Shown here: positions 1 through 10,441 of the stretch, in pieces | Layout: every line of letters begins with the position of its first letter | How positions within the stretch are numbered: the stretch's first letter is position 1 | From: an uncultured Collinsella sp. | GTDB taxonomy: Bacteria; Actinomycetota; Coriobacteriia; Coriobacteriales; Coriobacteriaceae | Length of the DNA: 40,490 bases | NCBI GenBank assembly: GCA_900550965.1 | Contig: URUC01000004.1 | Location: 1 to 40,490 of the forward strand | Direction of reading: 5' to 3' | The notes under the pieces: generated by a model | What the model was told of the DNA's origin: nothing | What the model saw: only the letters and a program-made list of their open reading frames with translations | The model's database searches: none | Position numbers and translations under genes: made by a program

Positions 1-1
1 A

Positions 2-30
2 TAAAAAAACCGCCCCGTATGGAGCGGTTT
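2..30 (-). terminator. Intrinsic terminator of the homocysteine methyltransferase operon
   Basis: Arms at 7-16 and 21-30 form a 10-bp stem with one mismatch and a GTAT loop. Read on the minus strand the stem is followed by a run of T residues (plus-strand A3-A9). It lies just past the stop codon at 37, so it fits a Rho-independent terminator for the minus-strand pair above it. Confidence 0.85.
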
Positions 31-36
31 TGCCCT

Positions 37-930
37 TTATATATCGAGCGCCTCGGCCATCGCTGCCGTAGTGATTGCCGTGGTTCCACAGCAACTGCCC
101 ACCATTGCGGCACCGGCATGTCTCCATTCGATGCATGCGCGCGCGAAAGCTTCGGGGTTCTCGTGCCATACGGGGCCATCCTGAGTCTGGACCGGATCGC
201 CTACGTTGGGACGCACCGTGACGGGAGTAGTCGCCGATGCAACCATCCTGGGCACCGCCGCGTTCGCGGCCGCAAGCGAACAGCAATTAACACCAACCGA
301 GTTTGCGCCGTGTTTTTCGGCGTACAAAACGGCTGCCTCGATGTTGAGGCCATCGCCCAACAGGTCGCCTTTATCGTCAACGACAAAACTCACCAGGACA
401 GGCATGCCGTCGGCGGCATCTCGGGCGCCGGCAAGCGTGGGCTGCAAATTACGGATAGACGTCACCGTCTCGATCAGCAGACCGTCAACACCAGCATTGA
501 GCAAGGCGTGCGCCTGTTCGCGCGCAATGCCTCGGATTTCACGATACTCGACAGAGTCTTCGGCAAACCACTCAATACCGATCGGGCCCATCGAGCCCAG
601 TAGCAGCTGAGGGTGCGCCTGGCGGGCATCGTCGACGGCCCCGCGATTGACCTCCGCCACGGACGGCGCAATCTGATCGTGCTTGAGGGCATAGCTCGAT
701 GCCTGAAAGGTGTTGGTAATGAGCACCTGCGCGCCGGCGGCGACATACAAGCGATGAATACGAGAAACGGTCTGCGGCTCTGCCAGATTCCAAAACGCCG
801 GTGGAATGTCGGCGGCATCGTACTCACTCAACAGAACACTGCCCATGGGGCCCTGCGCCAACAAGGTCTCGCTCGACAAGCGGCGCGTAAGTTCCTCGGC
901 ACCAAAGCGGTTGTAATAACTCGTATCCAT
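37..930 (-). CDS. mmuM: Homocysteine S-methyltransferase (MmuM/BHMT-like)
   Basis: 297 aa, full length for the short cobalamin-independent homocysteine methyltransferases, which move a methyl group from S-methylmethionine or another donor to homocysteine to make methionine in the cytoplasm. The N-terminal GPMGS, the LITNTFQAS segment and the two zinc-ligand regions GVNCC (about residue 213) and GSCCGT (about 278) are all present, so the Zn-Cys3 site looks intact. The ATG start lies 10 bases after the stop of the metalloregulator gene, so the two are probably co-transcribed, and a terminator follows directly. The methyl donor cannot be read from sequence. Zinc use by the enzyme and metal sensing by the upstream regulator may be linked, but that is inference. 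Confidence 0.88.
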   Translation of the reverse strand: MDTSYYNRFGAEELTRRLSSETLLAQGPMGSVLLSEYDAADIPPAFWNLAEPQTVSRIHRLYVAAGAQVLITNTFQASSYALKHDQIAPSVAEVNRGAVDDARQAHPQLLLGSMGPIGIEWFAEDSVEYREIRGIAREQAHALLNAGVDGLLIETVTSIRNLQPTLAGARDAADGMPVLVSFVVDDKGDLLGDGLNIEAAVLYAEKHGANSVGVNCCSLAAANAAVPRMVASATTPVTVRPNVGDPVQTQDGPVWHENPEAFARACIEWRHAGAAMVGSCCGTTAITTAAMAEALDI

Positions 931-940
931 ATATATCCCG

Positions 941-1363
941 CTATTCCTCGACGCTGATTCCCTGCTTTTCGAGATAGGCGAGCCAGCGGTTCATCGTGTC
1001 CTCGGATAGCGCATGCTCCATCATGCAGGCCTCGGAATCGGCTCGCTCAAATTCGACACCAAGCTCCTGAACCAAAAACGTGCGGATGAGGCGATGACGG
1101 TACCAGATAGCCGTACCAACCTCGCGGCCGCGATCGGTCAGGACTACCTTGCCGTAGTGCGATTGCTCGACAAGTTCGGATGCTTTGAGCGCCGAAACCG
1201 CTTTATTGACCGATGCCTTGGAGACGCCAAGGCGCTGCGCGATGTCGACCGATCGCACGCCGTTGGTTTCCCCCTCTTCGCTTTCAATGCGAACCATGCA
1301 CTCCAAGTAGTCTTCGTTCGCCACCGTCAGATGTAGTTCGCGCGAGCTATTTGTCGTATCCAT
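941..1363 (-). CDS. DtxR/MntR-family metal-dependent transcriptional regulator
   Basis: 140 aa from the ATG at 1363, chosen because AAGGGACGG precedes it; an in-frame ATG at 1384 has no such site. The N-terminal winged helix (VDIAQRLGVSKASVNKAVSAL) binds DNA and is followed by the metal-binding/dimerisation region YRHRLIRTFL and EACMMEHALS. The ligand set is mixed. The Asp of NEDYLE matches the MntR position, while the Cys in EACxxEH matches DtxR/IdeR. There is no C-terminal SH3-like domain, as in MntR. The metal is therefore uncertain (Mn, Fe or Zn). It is followed 10 bases later by mmuM and is divergent from pepT, with a 20-bp palindrome between them. Confidence 0.85.
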   Translation of the reverse strand: MDTTNSSRELHLTVANEDYLECMVRIESEEGETNGVRSVDIAQRLGVSKASVNKAVSALKASELVEQSHYGKVVLTDRGREVGTAIWYRHRLIRTFLVQELGVEFERADSEACMMEHALSEDTMNRWLAYLEKQGISVEE

Positions 1364-1416
1364 GATCTTCCGTCCCTTCTGCATTCATTGGCTGATTCTA
1401 CCCCATCCAAGCGTCG

Positions 1417-1436
1417 CGGTATGCCGTGGCATACCG
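1417..1436. promoter_or_regulatory. Perfect 9-bp-arm palindrome in the regulator/pepT intergenic region
   Basis: CGGTATGCCGTGGCATACCG: 9-bp arms around a 2-bp centre. It lies between the divergent metalloregulator gene and pepT, next to a TGCTAGAGT extended -10-like element at 1437-1445 that would serve pepT. It looks like an operator for one or both genes. It does not match the classical DtxR box (AGGTTAGSCTAACCT), so which protein binds it is unknown. Confidence 0.55.
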
Positions 1437-1483
1437 TGCTAGAGTTCTTGTTGCACACGACGACCAAGATTGGAGCGGTCTTT

Positions 1484-2731
1484 ATGGAAAACACCACCAC
1501 GAACCCCGATGTCCTCGAGCGCTTTTTGCGCTACGTCCAGATCAACACGCAGTCCGAGGATGCAAACTGCGACCAGGTACCCTCGAGCGCCGTTCAGTTT
1601 GACCTTGCCAACGTGCTGGCTGAAGAGCTGCGCGAGCTTGGTGCGGAAGATGCCCACGTGACCGAGCACGCCTATGTCTGCGCGCATATCCCCGCAAGTG
1701 TGGGCGCTGAGGACAAGCCCGCCCTGGGCCTGATCGCCCATCTCGACACCACCGAAGTTGCACCGGGCGCCGGCGTGAAGCCGCACATCGTGCACTACGA
1801 AGGCGGCGACCTGGTCTGCGGCACGGTTGACGGTAAGCCCGTTGCCATGAGTACCGCCAAGCTTCCCGCCCTGAACGACCTCGCGGGTGAGGACCTGGTC
1901 TGCAGCGATGGCACCACGCTGCTGGGCGCGGACGACAAGGCAGGCGTCGCCGAGATCATGTCGCTTGTCGCGCGTATCGCTCAGGACCCTTCTCTGCCCC
2001 ATCCCGCACTCGGCATTTGCTTCTGCCCTGACGAGGAGATCGGCCACGGAGCCGAGCTGTTGGATATCGATACCTTTGGCTGCAAGTATGCCTACACGGT
2101 CGACGGTGGCCCCATCGGCGAGCTGGAGTGGGAGTGCTTTAATGCCGCTGAGGCGACCGTCTGCTTTGAGGGCCAGTCCATCCACCCGGGCGACGCCAAA
2201 GGCCGTATGGTTAACGCAGGCAATCTGTTCTGCGACTTCAACGCGTTGCTCCCCTACGTGCAGCGCCCGGAGTATACGGAAGGCTACGAGGGCTTTTATC
2301 ACCTTGAGGGTGTATCTGCAACCGTCGATCACGCCACAGCGCGCTATATCGTCCGCGACCATGACGCAGCCAAGTTCCAGCAGAAACTCGACCTTATTGA
2401 TGCCGCCGCCTCGATGCTCAACCAGCGCTTGGGTGACAAGCGCGTGACGGTCGAGATTAAGCAGCAGTATCGAAATATGGCCGAGATCGTTCGTGACTAT
2501 CCCGAGCTTATTGATGTTGCCAAGGAAGCCTACCTTGCCTGCGGCGTTGAGCCCCAAGTGCTGCCGATTCGCGGCGGCACCGACGGCGCGCAGCTGTCGT
2601 TCCGCGGTCTGCCCTGCCCCAACCTTTCCACCGGCGGCTATTGCTACCACGGCGTCAACGAGTTTGTCCCGGTCAGTTCGCTCGTCAAGATGACCGACGT
2701 CCTGCAGGAGCTCGTCGCCCGTTTCGCATAA
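1484..2731 (+). CDS. pepT: Peptidase T (tripeptide aminopeptidase)
   Basis: 415 aa, close to the ~408 aa usual for PepT, a cytoplasmic dizinc M20B enzyme that removes the N-terminal residue from tripeptides. The start is the ATG at 1484 with GGAGCGG upstream; the 32 residues open in frame before it cross the promoter region and do not look like PepT. The zinc ligands and catalytic residues fall in LIAHLDTTE, LLGADDKAG, PDEEIGHGAE, TVDGG and the C-terminal GGYCYHGVNEF. The SIHPGDAKGRM lid/dimerisation motif and the RGGTDGAQLSF segment are also typical. It is a single gene with its own terminator, divergent from the metalloregulator. Confidence 0.95.
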   Translation: MENTTTNPDVLERFLRYVQINTQSEDANCDQVPSSAVQFDLANVLAEELRELGAEDAHVTEHAYVCAHIPASVGAEDKPALGLIAHLDTTEVAPGAGVKPHIVHYEGGDLVCGTVDGKPVAMSTAKLPALNDLAGEDLVCSDGTTLLGADDKAGVAEIMSLVARIAQDPSLPHPALGICFCPDEEIGHGAELLDIDTFGCKYAYTVDGGPIGELEWECFNAAEATVCFEGQSIHPGDAKGRMVNAGNLFCDFNALLPYVQRPEYTEGYEGFYHLEGVSATVDHATARYIVRDHDAAKFQQKLDLIDAAASMLNQRLGDKRVTVEIKQQYRNMAEIVRDYPELIDVAKEAYLACGVEPQVLPIRGGTDGAQLSFRGLPCPNLSTGGYCYHGVNEFVPVSSLVKMTDVLQELVARFA

Positions 2732-2757
2732 GCCTGGCTACATAAGCCCAAAAGACG

Positions 2758-2795
2758 AATCGCCCCGTCCTCTACAGAGAACGGGGCGGTTTTTG
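2758..2795 (+). terminator. Intrinsic terminator of pepT
   Basis: CGCCCCGT at 2761-2768 pairs with ACGGGGCG at 2781-2788, followed by GTTTTT. It lies 29 bases after the pepT stop codon. Confidence 0.88.
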
Positions 2796-2833
2796 ATACA
2801 AGGGGAGTAGTCAACATCGCAGGTTGAGCCAAC

Positions 2834-2982
2834 GTCAGCGAGCGACGTCCAAGGCGAACAAGTTGGCATGAAAAAGGCAGGGCATTGACCTTCTGGTCAT
2901 GCCCTGCCTTTTGAATGACAAATTGTCGCCTTGGACGTCGCGCAGCGTCGAGTCGTTACGGCGTTTGGTAAAACGCCGTAAC
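2834..2982. repeat. Three-stem structured repeat, copy A, abutting the LCP stop codon
   Basis: About 149 bases with three nested or adjacent hairpins. The outer stem is 2842-2857 with 2926-2941 (16 bp, perfect). The inner stem is 2872-2885 with 2899-2912 (14 bp, perfect), extended by GACC-TTCT-GGTC across one bulged base. A third hairpin is 2955-2966 with 2971-2982 (12 bp, loop GGTA). Its last base touches the TAA stop of the LCP gene (2983-2985). On the minus strand the inner stem is followed by TTTTT, so it can act as that gene's terminator. The second copy is at 18376-18523; the stems differ between copies only by compensated pairs. Confidence 0.9.
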
Positions 2983-4218
2983 TTAGTAGTTGGCCTCGTA
3001 ACCGTTGCCGTCGCCGGTGGGCTGTTCGTAGTAGTCCGAATCGCTCGAATCGCTTGAGCCATCGGAATCGTCAGAGCTGACCGATGAGGTTGCGGTGCCG
3101 TTTGCGTAGTCGTCAGACGTGTTGTTGCTGAGGTCGCCGATCGTAGAGCTGGAGCCGTCGGAAAGACCCATGGTGTTGGGACCCTTGGGATCCTTGCCGG
3201 CATCGACGCGCTCCATCATTTCCTTGAGCTCGTCCTCGTAGACAAAGACGTAGCTCACACCGTCAATCATGGTGCTGTCGTCGGCGTACGAAGGCAGGTT
3301 GGCCGAGTAGATACCGTCGACATCCATACCGCGCATGGCGTTGACCGTAGAGACGATATCCTGAACGCTCATATCGGTCACGAGCATATCGGACAGCGAA
3401 TTAACCAGGCCAAAGATCTTCGTGGCATCGAAGTTATTGAGAATCTGGTTGGCAAGGGCGCCAAGCACCTGACGCTGGTGGCGCATGCGCGTGTAATCGC
3501 CGTCGGCATAGGTGTAGCGGCAGCGGGCATAGGTAAGGGCGGTGGCACCGTCCATATGCTGCTGGCCAGCGGTAATCTTAATATCCAGGTGCTCGGGGTC
3601 GTCAACATCATCGGTTGCGTTAATGTCGATACCGCCAACCGAATCAATCAGCGCCTGCATACCGTCGAAGCTAACCTCGGCATAGTGGGAAATCTGAACA
3701 CCGCACAGCTCGTTGACCGCCTCGACCATGGCCTCGGCGCCGCCAACGGTATGGCAGGCGTTGATCTTCATGGTCTCGCCCTTGTACTCGACCTTGGTGT
3801 CGCGCGGAACGGAAATGAGCGTCGCCTGCTTTTGCGTGGGGTCGATGCGTGCCAGGATAATCGAGTCGGCACGATACGTATCCTCGCCCGGACGGCCGTC
3901 GGTGCCAAGAAGCAGCACGTAGAACGGATCCTTTGCCTCATCGGTGTCAACCAGAACCCGACGCAGATTGTCAGTAATGACATTAGAATCGCCGAGCTTG
4001 CCCATAATGGTGGCAAACCACAGGCCGGCAGCGGTAGTGGCACTCAGCAGCACGCCAAGCACGACAATGAGCGCGACGTGACGAATCGTGTGGCTACGGC
4101 GACGTTGACGAGCGCGCTCGGAATAGCGAGCCACGTTATCGCGACTGTAGATCTTGGCCTGCGCACCAGTTGAGGGTCTTCGGGTGGTGGTATCCGCGAG
4201 GGGCTTTTTATTAAACAT
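2983..4218 (-). CDS. LytR-CpsA-Psr (LCP) family cell-wall glycopolymer ligase
   Basis: 411 aa. A basic cytoplasmic N-terminus (RQRRRSH) leads into one membrane segment (about 48-72). An extracellular LCP domain (about 98-255) follows, with LLLGTDGRPGEDTYRADSI, ISVPRDTKV and the RCRYTYADGDYTRMRHQRQ region that carries the polyprenyl-pyrophosphate-binding Arg residues. LCP enzymes transfer teichoic-acid-like or capsular polymers from lipid carriers to peptidoglycan. The C-terminal ~60 residues are a low-complexity Ser/Asp/Gly tail, probably a surface spacer. The start is the ATG at 4218, after ACAGG; a TTG two codons earlier is also possible. It lies 12 bases behind murA, so the pair is probably co-transcribed. 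The exact polymer attached is unknown. Confidence 0.9.
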   Translation of the reverse strand: MFNKKPLADTTTRRPSTGAQAKIYSRDNVARYSERARQRRRSHTIRHVALIVVLGVLLSATTAAGLWFATIMGKLGDSNVITDNLRRVLVDTDEAKDPFYVLLLGTDGRPGEDTYRADSIILARIDPTQKQATLISVPRDTKVEYKGETMKINACHTVGGAEAMVEAVNELCGVQISHYAEVSFDGMQALIDSVGGIDINATDDVDDPEHLDIKITAGQQHMDGATALTYARCRYTYADGDYTRMRHQRQVLGALANQILNNFDATKIFGLVNSLSDMLVTDMSVQDIVSTVNAMRGMDVDGIYSANLPSYADDSTMIDGVSYVFVYEDELKEMMERVDAGKDPKGPNTMGLSDGSSSTIGDLSNNTSDDYANGTATSSVSSDDSDGSSDSSDSDYYEQPTGDGNGYEANY

Positions 4219-4230
4219 AGGCAACCTGTA

Positions 4231-5514
4231 TTAGTAGATGACGGGATCGGGGACGGTAGCATGCTCGACATGCGCGCCAAGCGCCTGCAGCTTTTCGACA
4301 AACTGCTCGTAGCCGCGCTTGATGTGATGGATAGCCGAAACCTCGGTCGTCCCGTCGGCGATCAAGCCCGCTACGACGAGGGCCGCTCCGCCGCGCAGAT
4401 CGGGCGAGGTAACCTGTGCACCCGAGAAGCCCTTGACGCCATGAATCATGGCATGATGGCTCTCGATACGAATGTCGGCACCCATGCGCACCAGCTCAGA
4501 GGCAAACATAAAGCGATTCTCGAAGATGTTCTCGGTAATAACGGAACTGCCGCCGGAGAGGGCGGAGAGCACCATAATTTGTGCCTGCATGTCGGTCGGG
4601 AAGCCGGGGAACGGAAGCGTCTGGATGTCGACAGGCTTGATACGCTCGGCACGGTTCACATGGACGCCATCCTCGACGCGCTCGCAGTCGATACCCATGA
4701 GCTCCATCTTCTTGAGCACCATACCCAAGTGAATGGGACAAAAGCCCGTGACATCGACACCGCGATCGTCTGCCATCAACGCACCGGCGACGATAAAGGT
4801 ACCGGCCTCGATGCGGTCGCCCACTACGCGATGGGTAACAGGATGCAGCTCTTCCACGCCCTCGATGGTCACGACAGGCGTACCGGCGCCAACAATCTTG
4901 GCACCCATTTCGTTGAGCATGTTGGCGAGATCGACGATCTCGGGCTCGCGGGCGGCATTGTCGATAACCGTGGTGCCCTGCGCGCGCACGGATGCCATAA
5001 TGAGGTTCTCGGTCGCACCGACACTGGCAAACTCGAGCGTGACGGTGGTACCGCGCAGGCCCTGAGGCGCGCTGGCGTTGATGTAGCCGTGGGCGGTATC
5101 AAACTCGACGCCCAGGGCCTCGAGACCCAGAATATGCATGTCGATCTTGCGGGCACCTAGGTTGCAGCCGCCCGGCATGGCGATCTTGGCGCGATGGAAG
5201 CGACCCAGCAGGGGCCCCATGACGGCGGTGGAAGCACGCATCTTAGCGACGAGCTCATAGGGAGCCTCCCAGGAATCGACCTGAGAGGTATCGATCTCGA
5301 GCGTGTGCTCGTCGAGAACATCGATCGTAGCGCCCATGCCCTTGAGCACCTTGCCCATCACGTGGACATCGGAAATATCGGGCACGTTCTGCAGCGTCGT
5401 CTTGCCCGGCGCCAGAAGCGTTGCCGCCATGAGTTTGAGCGCGGAGTTCTTAGCACCCGAGACGGGCACGGAGCCTCCGATGGCGTGGCCACCCTCAACG
5501 CGGATAATATCCAA
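4231..5514 (-). CDS. murA: UDP-N-acetylglucosamine 1-carboxyvinyltransferase
   Basis: 427 aa, standard MurA length. It catalyses the first committed step of peptidoglycan synthesis, adding enolpyruvate from PEP to UDP-GlcNAc in the cytoplasm. GAKNSALK near the N-terminus holds the conserved Lys-Asn (K22, N23). The catalytic loop MPGGCNLGARKIDMH keeps the Cys (C117) that fosfomycin alkylates, so a sensitive form is expected on that residue alone. The start is TTG at 5514, supported by AAAGGG seven bases upstream; the reading frame begins at the conserved MDIIRVEGG. It is followed by the LCP gene, and separated from atpC upstream by a terminator. Confidence 0.96.
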   Translation of the reverse strand: MDIIRVEGGHAIGGSVPVSGAKNSALKLMAATLLAPGKTTLQNVPDISDVHVMGKVLKGMGATIDVLDEHTLEIDTSQVDSWEAPYELVAKMRASTAVMGPLLGRFHRAKIAMPGGCNLGARKIDMHILGLEALGVEFDTAHGYINASAPQGLRGTTVTLEFASVGATENLIMASVRAQGTTVIDNAAREPEIVDLANMLNEMGAKIVGAGTPVVTIEGVEELHPVTHRVVGDRIEAGTFIVAGALMADDRGVDVTGFCPIHLGMVLKKMELMGIDCERVEDGVHVNRAERIKPVDIQTLPFPGFPTDMQAQIMVLSALSGGSSVITENIFENRFMFASELVRMGADIRIESHHAMIHGVKGFSGAQVTSPDLRGGAALVVAGLIADGTTEVSAIHHIKRGYEQFVEKLQALGAHVEHATVPDPVIY

Positions 5515-5526
5515 GGTCTACCCTTT

Positions 5527-5566
5527 CAAAAAGCATGCCCGGGGTGGCCAAGCCATCCCGGGCATG
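5527..5566 (-). terminator. Intrinsic terminator of the ATP synthase operon
   Basis: A 14-bp stem (534-547 with 553-566 in the 5 kb block, one G-T wobble, loop CCAAG) is followed on the minus strand by CTTTTTG. It sits 36 bases past the atpC stop codon and just ahead of the murA ribosome site. Confidence 0.88.
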
Positions 5567-5602
5567 ATGTGTTCGCAAATGGTCGAACGCTAAATCGTTT
5601 GA

Positions 5603-5995
5603 CTATTGGGCAAGCTTGAGCTTACACCATGCGATTTCATTATAGAGGTAGGCGCGGCGTGCATCATCCTCCGACAAATTACCCAGCTTCTCTTCAAAAC
5701 CTTGAATATCAGCTTTAAGCTTGTCGGCATCGACGGTCGCCAAATCGCAAGCGCGCTCGGCGAGAACGGTCACGACATCGTCCGCAACCTGGGCATAGCC
5801 GCCGGCCACGGCAAACGTGTGGTCGACAGTGCCCATGGCCTTATCGGAAACGCGAACGTAACCGCGGTCGATCGTGCAGATCTCGCTGGAGTGAGCGGGC
5901 AGAACGCCAAACTCGCCATCCGTGGACGGAATCGACACAAACGCAGCGTCGCCCTCATAGGCGCAGCTCACGGGGCACACGATGCGGATACGCAT
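5603..5995 (-). CDS. atpC: F1Fo ATP synthase epsilon subunit
   Basis: 130 aa, usual size. The N-terminal beta-sandwich carries the family signature GEFGVLPAHS and the AVAGGYAQVADDVVTVLAE segment. The C-terminal ~45 residues form the helical hairpin that can inhibit rotation. Epsilon couples the central stalk to the catalytic hexamer on the cytoplasmic side. It is the last gene of the operon, three bases behind atpD, and is followed by a strong terminator. Confidence 0.93.
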   Translation of the reverse strand: MRIRIVCPVSCAYEGDAAFVSIPSTDGEFGVLPAHSSEICTIDRGYVRVSDKAMGTVDHTFAVAGGYAQVADDVVTVLAERACDLATVDADKLKADIQGFEEKLGNLSEDDARRAYLYNEIAWCKLKLAQ

Positions 5996-5998
5996 AAC

Positions 5999-7452
<1,454 letters not shown>

Positions 7453-7453
<1 letters not shown>

Positions 7454-8361
7454 TACTGTTCCTCCAATGCTGAGGCTCCGCCGACGATCTCGTTGATCTC
7501 GGTCGTGATCGAAGCCTGGCGCACGCGACTATACGTGCGGGTAAGGGTCGAGATGATCGCGGTGGCGTTTTCCGTCGCGGAGTGCATGGCCTTGCGGCGT
7601 GCACCCTGCTCGGCAGCCGCCGAATCGATCAGGGCCTGGTAGATGACCGTCAGGATATAAGACGGCACAAGCTTGCCGAGAACATGCTCGGGAGAGGGCA
7701 CGAACTCGAACGTGGACGAGATGCGCTTAGGGGCGTCGGTCTCGTTCTTACGCGGACCGTGGGCCATAGCGATCATCTCGGGGTCGAGCGGCAACAGATG
7801 CTCGACGCGAAGCTCCTGATCCACGCGGTTCTTGGCGTGGTGGTAGACAAGCTCGACACGGTCAAGCTCACCGGCACGATACGCATCGCAGATATGAGAG
7901 GAAATCATGCGGGCCTGATTGAAATCGGGCTCAGAGGAGTTGCCCTCAAAGTGCATGACAACGTTTGCGCGGTCACGGAAATACGTGACCGGCTTACGCC
8001 CGCACGCGATGATCTCGCACTCGATGCCGTCGTTCGCCCAAGAAGCGGCGAGCTTTTCGGCCGTGCGCTCCACCGTCGTATTGAAACCGCCGGCAAGGCC
8101 GCGGTCCGAGGCAATAACGACAATCAGGCCATGCTTGACGCTCTCATGCTTCTGCAGCATGGGATCGGTGCCCGAACAGGAGGCGTCGCCGGCGACCGTC
8201 AACATGACGTCGGTCAGCGCCTCCTTATAGGGCTCGGCCTGCTTGGAGCGATCGAGGGCACGACGGATCTTGGCCGTAGAGACCATCTCCATCGTGCGCG
8301 TGATCTGCTTGGTCGTGGTAACCGAGGAGATTCGCTTCTTAATGTCGCGAAGGTTGGCCAT
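7453..8361 (-). CDS. atpG: F1Fo ATP synthase gamma subunit
   Basis: 302 aa. It begins with the conserved ANLRDIKKRISSVTTTKQITRTMEMV coiled-coil helix (split here as ANLRDIKKRI plus TTKQITRTMEMV) and ends with the matching helix ATAIISTLTRTYSRVRQASITTEINEIVGGA. Both helices form the rotating central shaft in the alpha-beta ring. It starts five bases after atpA and overlaps atpD by one base. The central Rossmann-like domain contains VVIASDRGLAGGFNT, typical for gamma. Confidence 0.95.
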
Positions 8362-8366
8362 GGGGC

Positions 8367-9965
8367 TTAGTTCTCCTCTGATCCAGAAACATCCGAATGG
8401 TGCTTGGCCATGAACTGCTGCTTGAAGTCGCCGATGACGCGCAAGAGCTCAGCCTTGGTGTCATCATCGATCTTCTTGGCGCGAACCTTGTCGAGCAGCG
8501 AGCCAAAGCCATTGTCCATGTACTCGATGAGCTCGGCACGGAAGGGCAGCACGTCGGCGATCTCCAGGTCATCCAGGAAGCCCTCGTTGCCAGCGAACAG
8601 CGTAACGATCTGCTCGCCAACCTCAAACGGCTTGTAACGCGGCTGCTTCAGGAGCTCGGTCATGCGAGCACCATGGGTCAGCTGCTTCTGAGTAGCCTCG
8701 TCGAGGTCGGAGCCGAACTGCGTAAAGCCAGCGAGCTCCTGGTACGAAGCGAGGTCCAGACGGAGGTTGCCGGCGACCTGCTTCATGGCCTTGGTCTGCG
8801 CATCGCCACCGACGCGGGACACGGAGATGCCCACGTCGACTGCCGGGCGCTGACCCTGGAAGAAGAGCTCGGACTGCAGGTAGATCTGACCATCGGTAAT
8901 GGAAATGACGTTGGTCGGAATGTAGGCCGAGACGTCGCCGTCCTGGGTCTCGATGATCGGCAGTGCCGTCATGGAGCCGTAACCGTTCTTCTTGGACATC
9001 TTGACGGCACGCTCGAGCAGACGAGAGTGCAGGTAGAAGATGTCGCCAGGATAGGCCTCGCGTCCGGGCGGACGATGCAGCGTCAGCGACATCTGACGGT
9101 AGGCCACAGCCTGCTTGGACAGGTCGTCGTAGATGACGAGCACGTGGCCGCCGGGGTTGGTCTCGCTGGCGGGCTTGCCGTCCTCGCCGTTGTACATGAA
9201 GAACTCGCCGATAGCGGCACCGGCCATAGGCGCGATGTACTGCATAGGGGCGGAATCGGCAGCGGTGGCCGAAACGATGATGGTGTAGTCGAGCGCACCG
9301 TGCTGAGCGAGGGTCTCGCGGATGTTGGCAACCGTGGAGGCCTTCTGGCCGATGGCGACATAGATGCAGACCATGCCCTTGCCGCGCTGGTTGAGGATAG
9401 CGTCGATGGCGATGGCGGTCTTACCGGTCTTACGGTCGCCGATGATGAGCTCACGCTGACCGCGGCCGATAGGCACCATGGAGTCGATGGCCAGCAGGCC
9501 GGTCTGAACCGGCTCGCACACCGGGGTACGGTCGATGACACCGGGGGCCTTGAACTCGATGGGGCGACGGTGCGTGGCGACGATGTCACCCAAACCGTCG
9601 ATAGGCTGGCCGAGCGGATTGACGACGCGGCCGAGCATGGCGCGGCTCACAGGGATATCCATAATGCGGCCAGTGGTGCGGCACTCGTCGCCTTCCTTGA
9701 TGGCGTCGACGGCACCGAACAGAACGGCGCCGACCTCGTCACGGTCAAGGTTCTGGGCAAGGCCGAAGACGGTCTCACCGGTATCGGAGCTCTTGAACTC
9801 CAGAAGCTCGCCTGCCATGGCGCTCTTGAGGCCGGAGACGCGCGCGATACCGTCGCCTACCTCGTCGACCGTTGAAACCTCATGCGTATCGACCGTCGCG
9901 GAGAGGCTCGTGAGCTGCTCCTGCAGTTTCTTGGCGATATCCTGGGCATTGAGGGTTTCGGACAT
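8367..9965 (-). CDS. atpA: F1Fo ATP synthase alpha subunit
   Basis: 532 aa, full length. The P-loop GDRKTGKT is at residues 176-183, where the Gln seen in many alpha subunits (GDRQTGKT) is Lys. The signature SLTLHRPPGREAYPGDIFYLHSRLLERA follows. Alpha binds nucleotide without catalysis and alternates with beta. The start ATG overlaps the atpH stop (TAATG), so translation is coupled. The C-terminal tail after FMAKHHSD is short and acidic. Confidence 0.97.
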   Translation of the reverse strand: MSETLNAQDIAKKLQEQLTSLSATVDTHEVSTVDEVGDGIARVSGLKSAMAGELLEFKSSDTGETVFGLAQNLDRDEVGAVLFGAVDAIKEGDECRTTGRIMDIPVSRAMLGRVVNPLGQPIDGLGDIVATHRRPIEFKAPGVIDRTPVCEPVQTGLLAIDSMVPIGRGQRELIIGDRKTGKTAIAIDAILNQRGKGMVCIYVAIGQKASTVANIRETLAQHGALDYTIIVSATAADSAPMQYIAPMAGAAIGEFFMYNGEDGKPASETNPGGHVLVIYDDLSKQAVAYRQMSLTLHRPPGREAYPGDIFYLHSRLLERAVKMSKKNGYGSMTALPIIETQDGDVSAYIPTNVISITDGQIYLQSELFFQGQRPAVDVGISVSRVGGDAQTKAMKQVAGNLRLDLASYQELAGFTQFGSDLDEATQKQLTHGARMTELLKQPRYKPFEVGEQIVTLFAGNEGFLDDLEIADVLPFRAELIEYMDNGFGSLLDKVRAKKIDDDTKAELLRVIGDFKQQFMAKHHSDVSGSEEN

Positions 9966-10441
9966 TAGGCTTCACCTCCGTACGAATTAGCAGAGTTTGC
10001 GAGGGTCTCCTGCGCGATGCGCAGCTGCGTCTTGACGGAAATGTCACGACGCTCGCCGCGGGCCTCGAGCACCAGGCCGCCCACGATAGACGGGTCGACC
10101 TGCTCGATAAGGAATACCTTGCGGCCGAAGTCCTGCTCGCATTTCTTAGTGATGGTTTGACGCAGCTCGTCGTCGAGCGGGATCGCCGTGGTGACGGTCA
10201 CGCCCACTACATCCTCGTCTTCCTCGGCAACATACTTAAAGGCAGCTGCCACCTTGGGAAGAAGGTCGAGCTGGTCGCGCTTGGACATGGTGTCGAGCAC
10301 AGCGATGATCTCGGGGCTGGCGCTAGCCAGACGCTCGATCATCTCGAGGTCCTCGAATACATGGTTCTCGGCCTTGGCGGCTTCCAAAAGGGAGCGCGCG
10401 TAGGTCTCGAGCACCTTGTCCTGATAGCGGCTAGTCGGCAT
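9965..10441 (-). CDS. atpH: F1Fo ATP synthase delta subunit
   Basis: 158 aa, a little shorter than the usual ~175-180. Delta clamps the peripheral stalk b-dimer to the top of F1. The N-terminal helical bundle (YARSLLEAAKAENHVFEDLEMI) and the C-terminal PSIVGGLVLEARGERRDISVKTQL segment are both recognisable. It overlaps the 3' end of atpF by 11 bases and is coupled to atpA by TAATG. The shortness seems to lie in the linker between the two domains. Confidence 0.9.
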   Translation of the reverse strand: MPTSRYQDKVLETYARSLLEAAKAENHVFEDLEMIERLASASPEIIAVLDTMSKRDQLDLLPKVAAAFKYVAEEDEDVVGVTVTTAIPLDDELRQTITKKCEQDFGRKVFLIEQVDPSIVGGLVLEARGERRDISVKTQLRIAQETLANSANSYGGEA

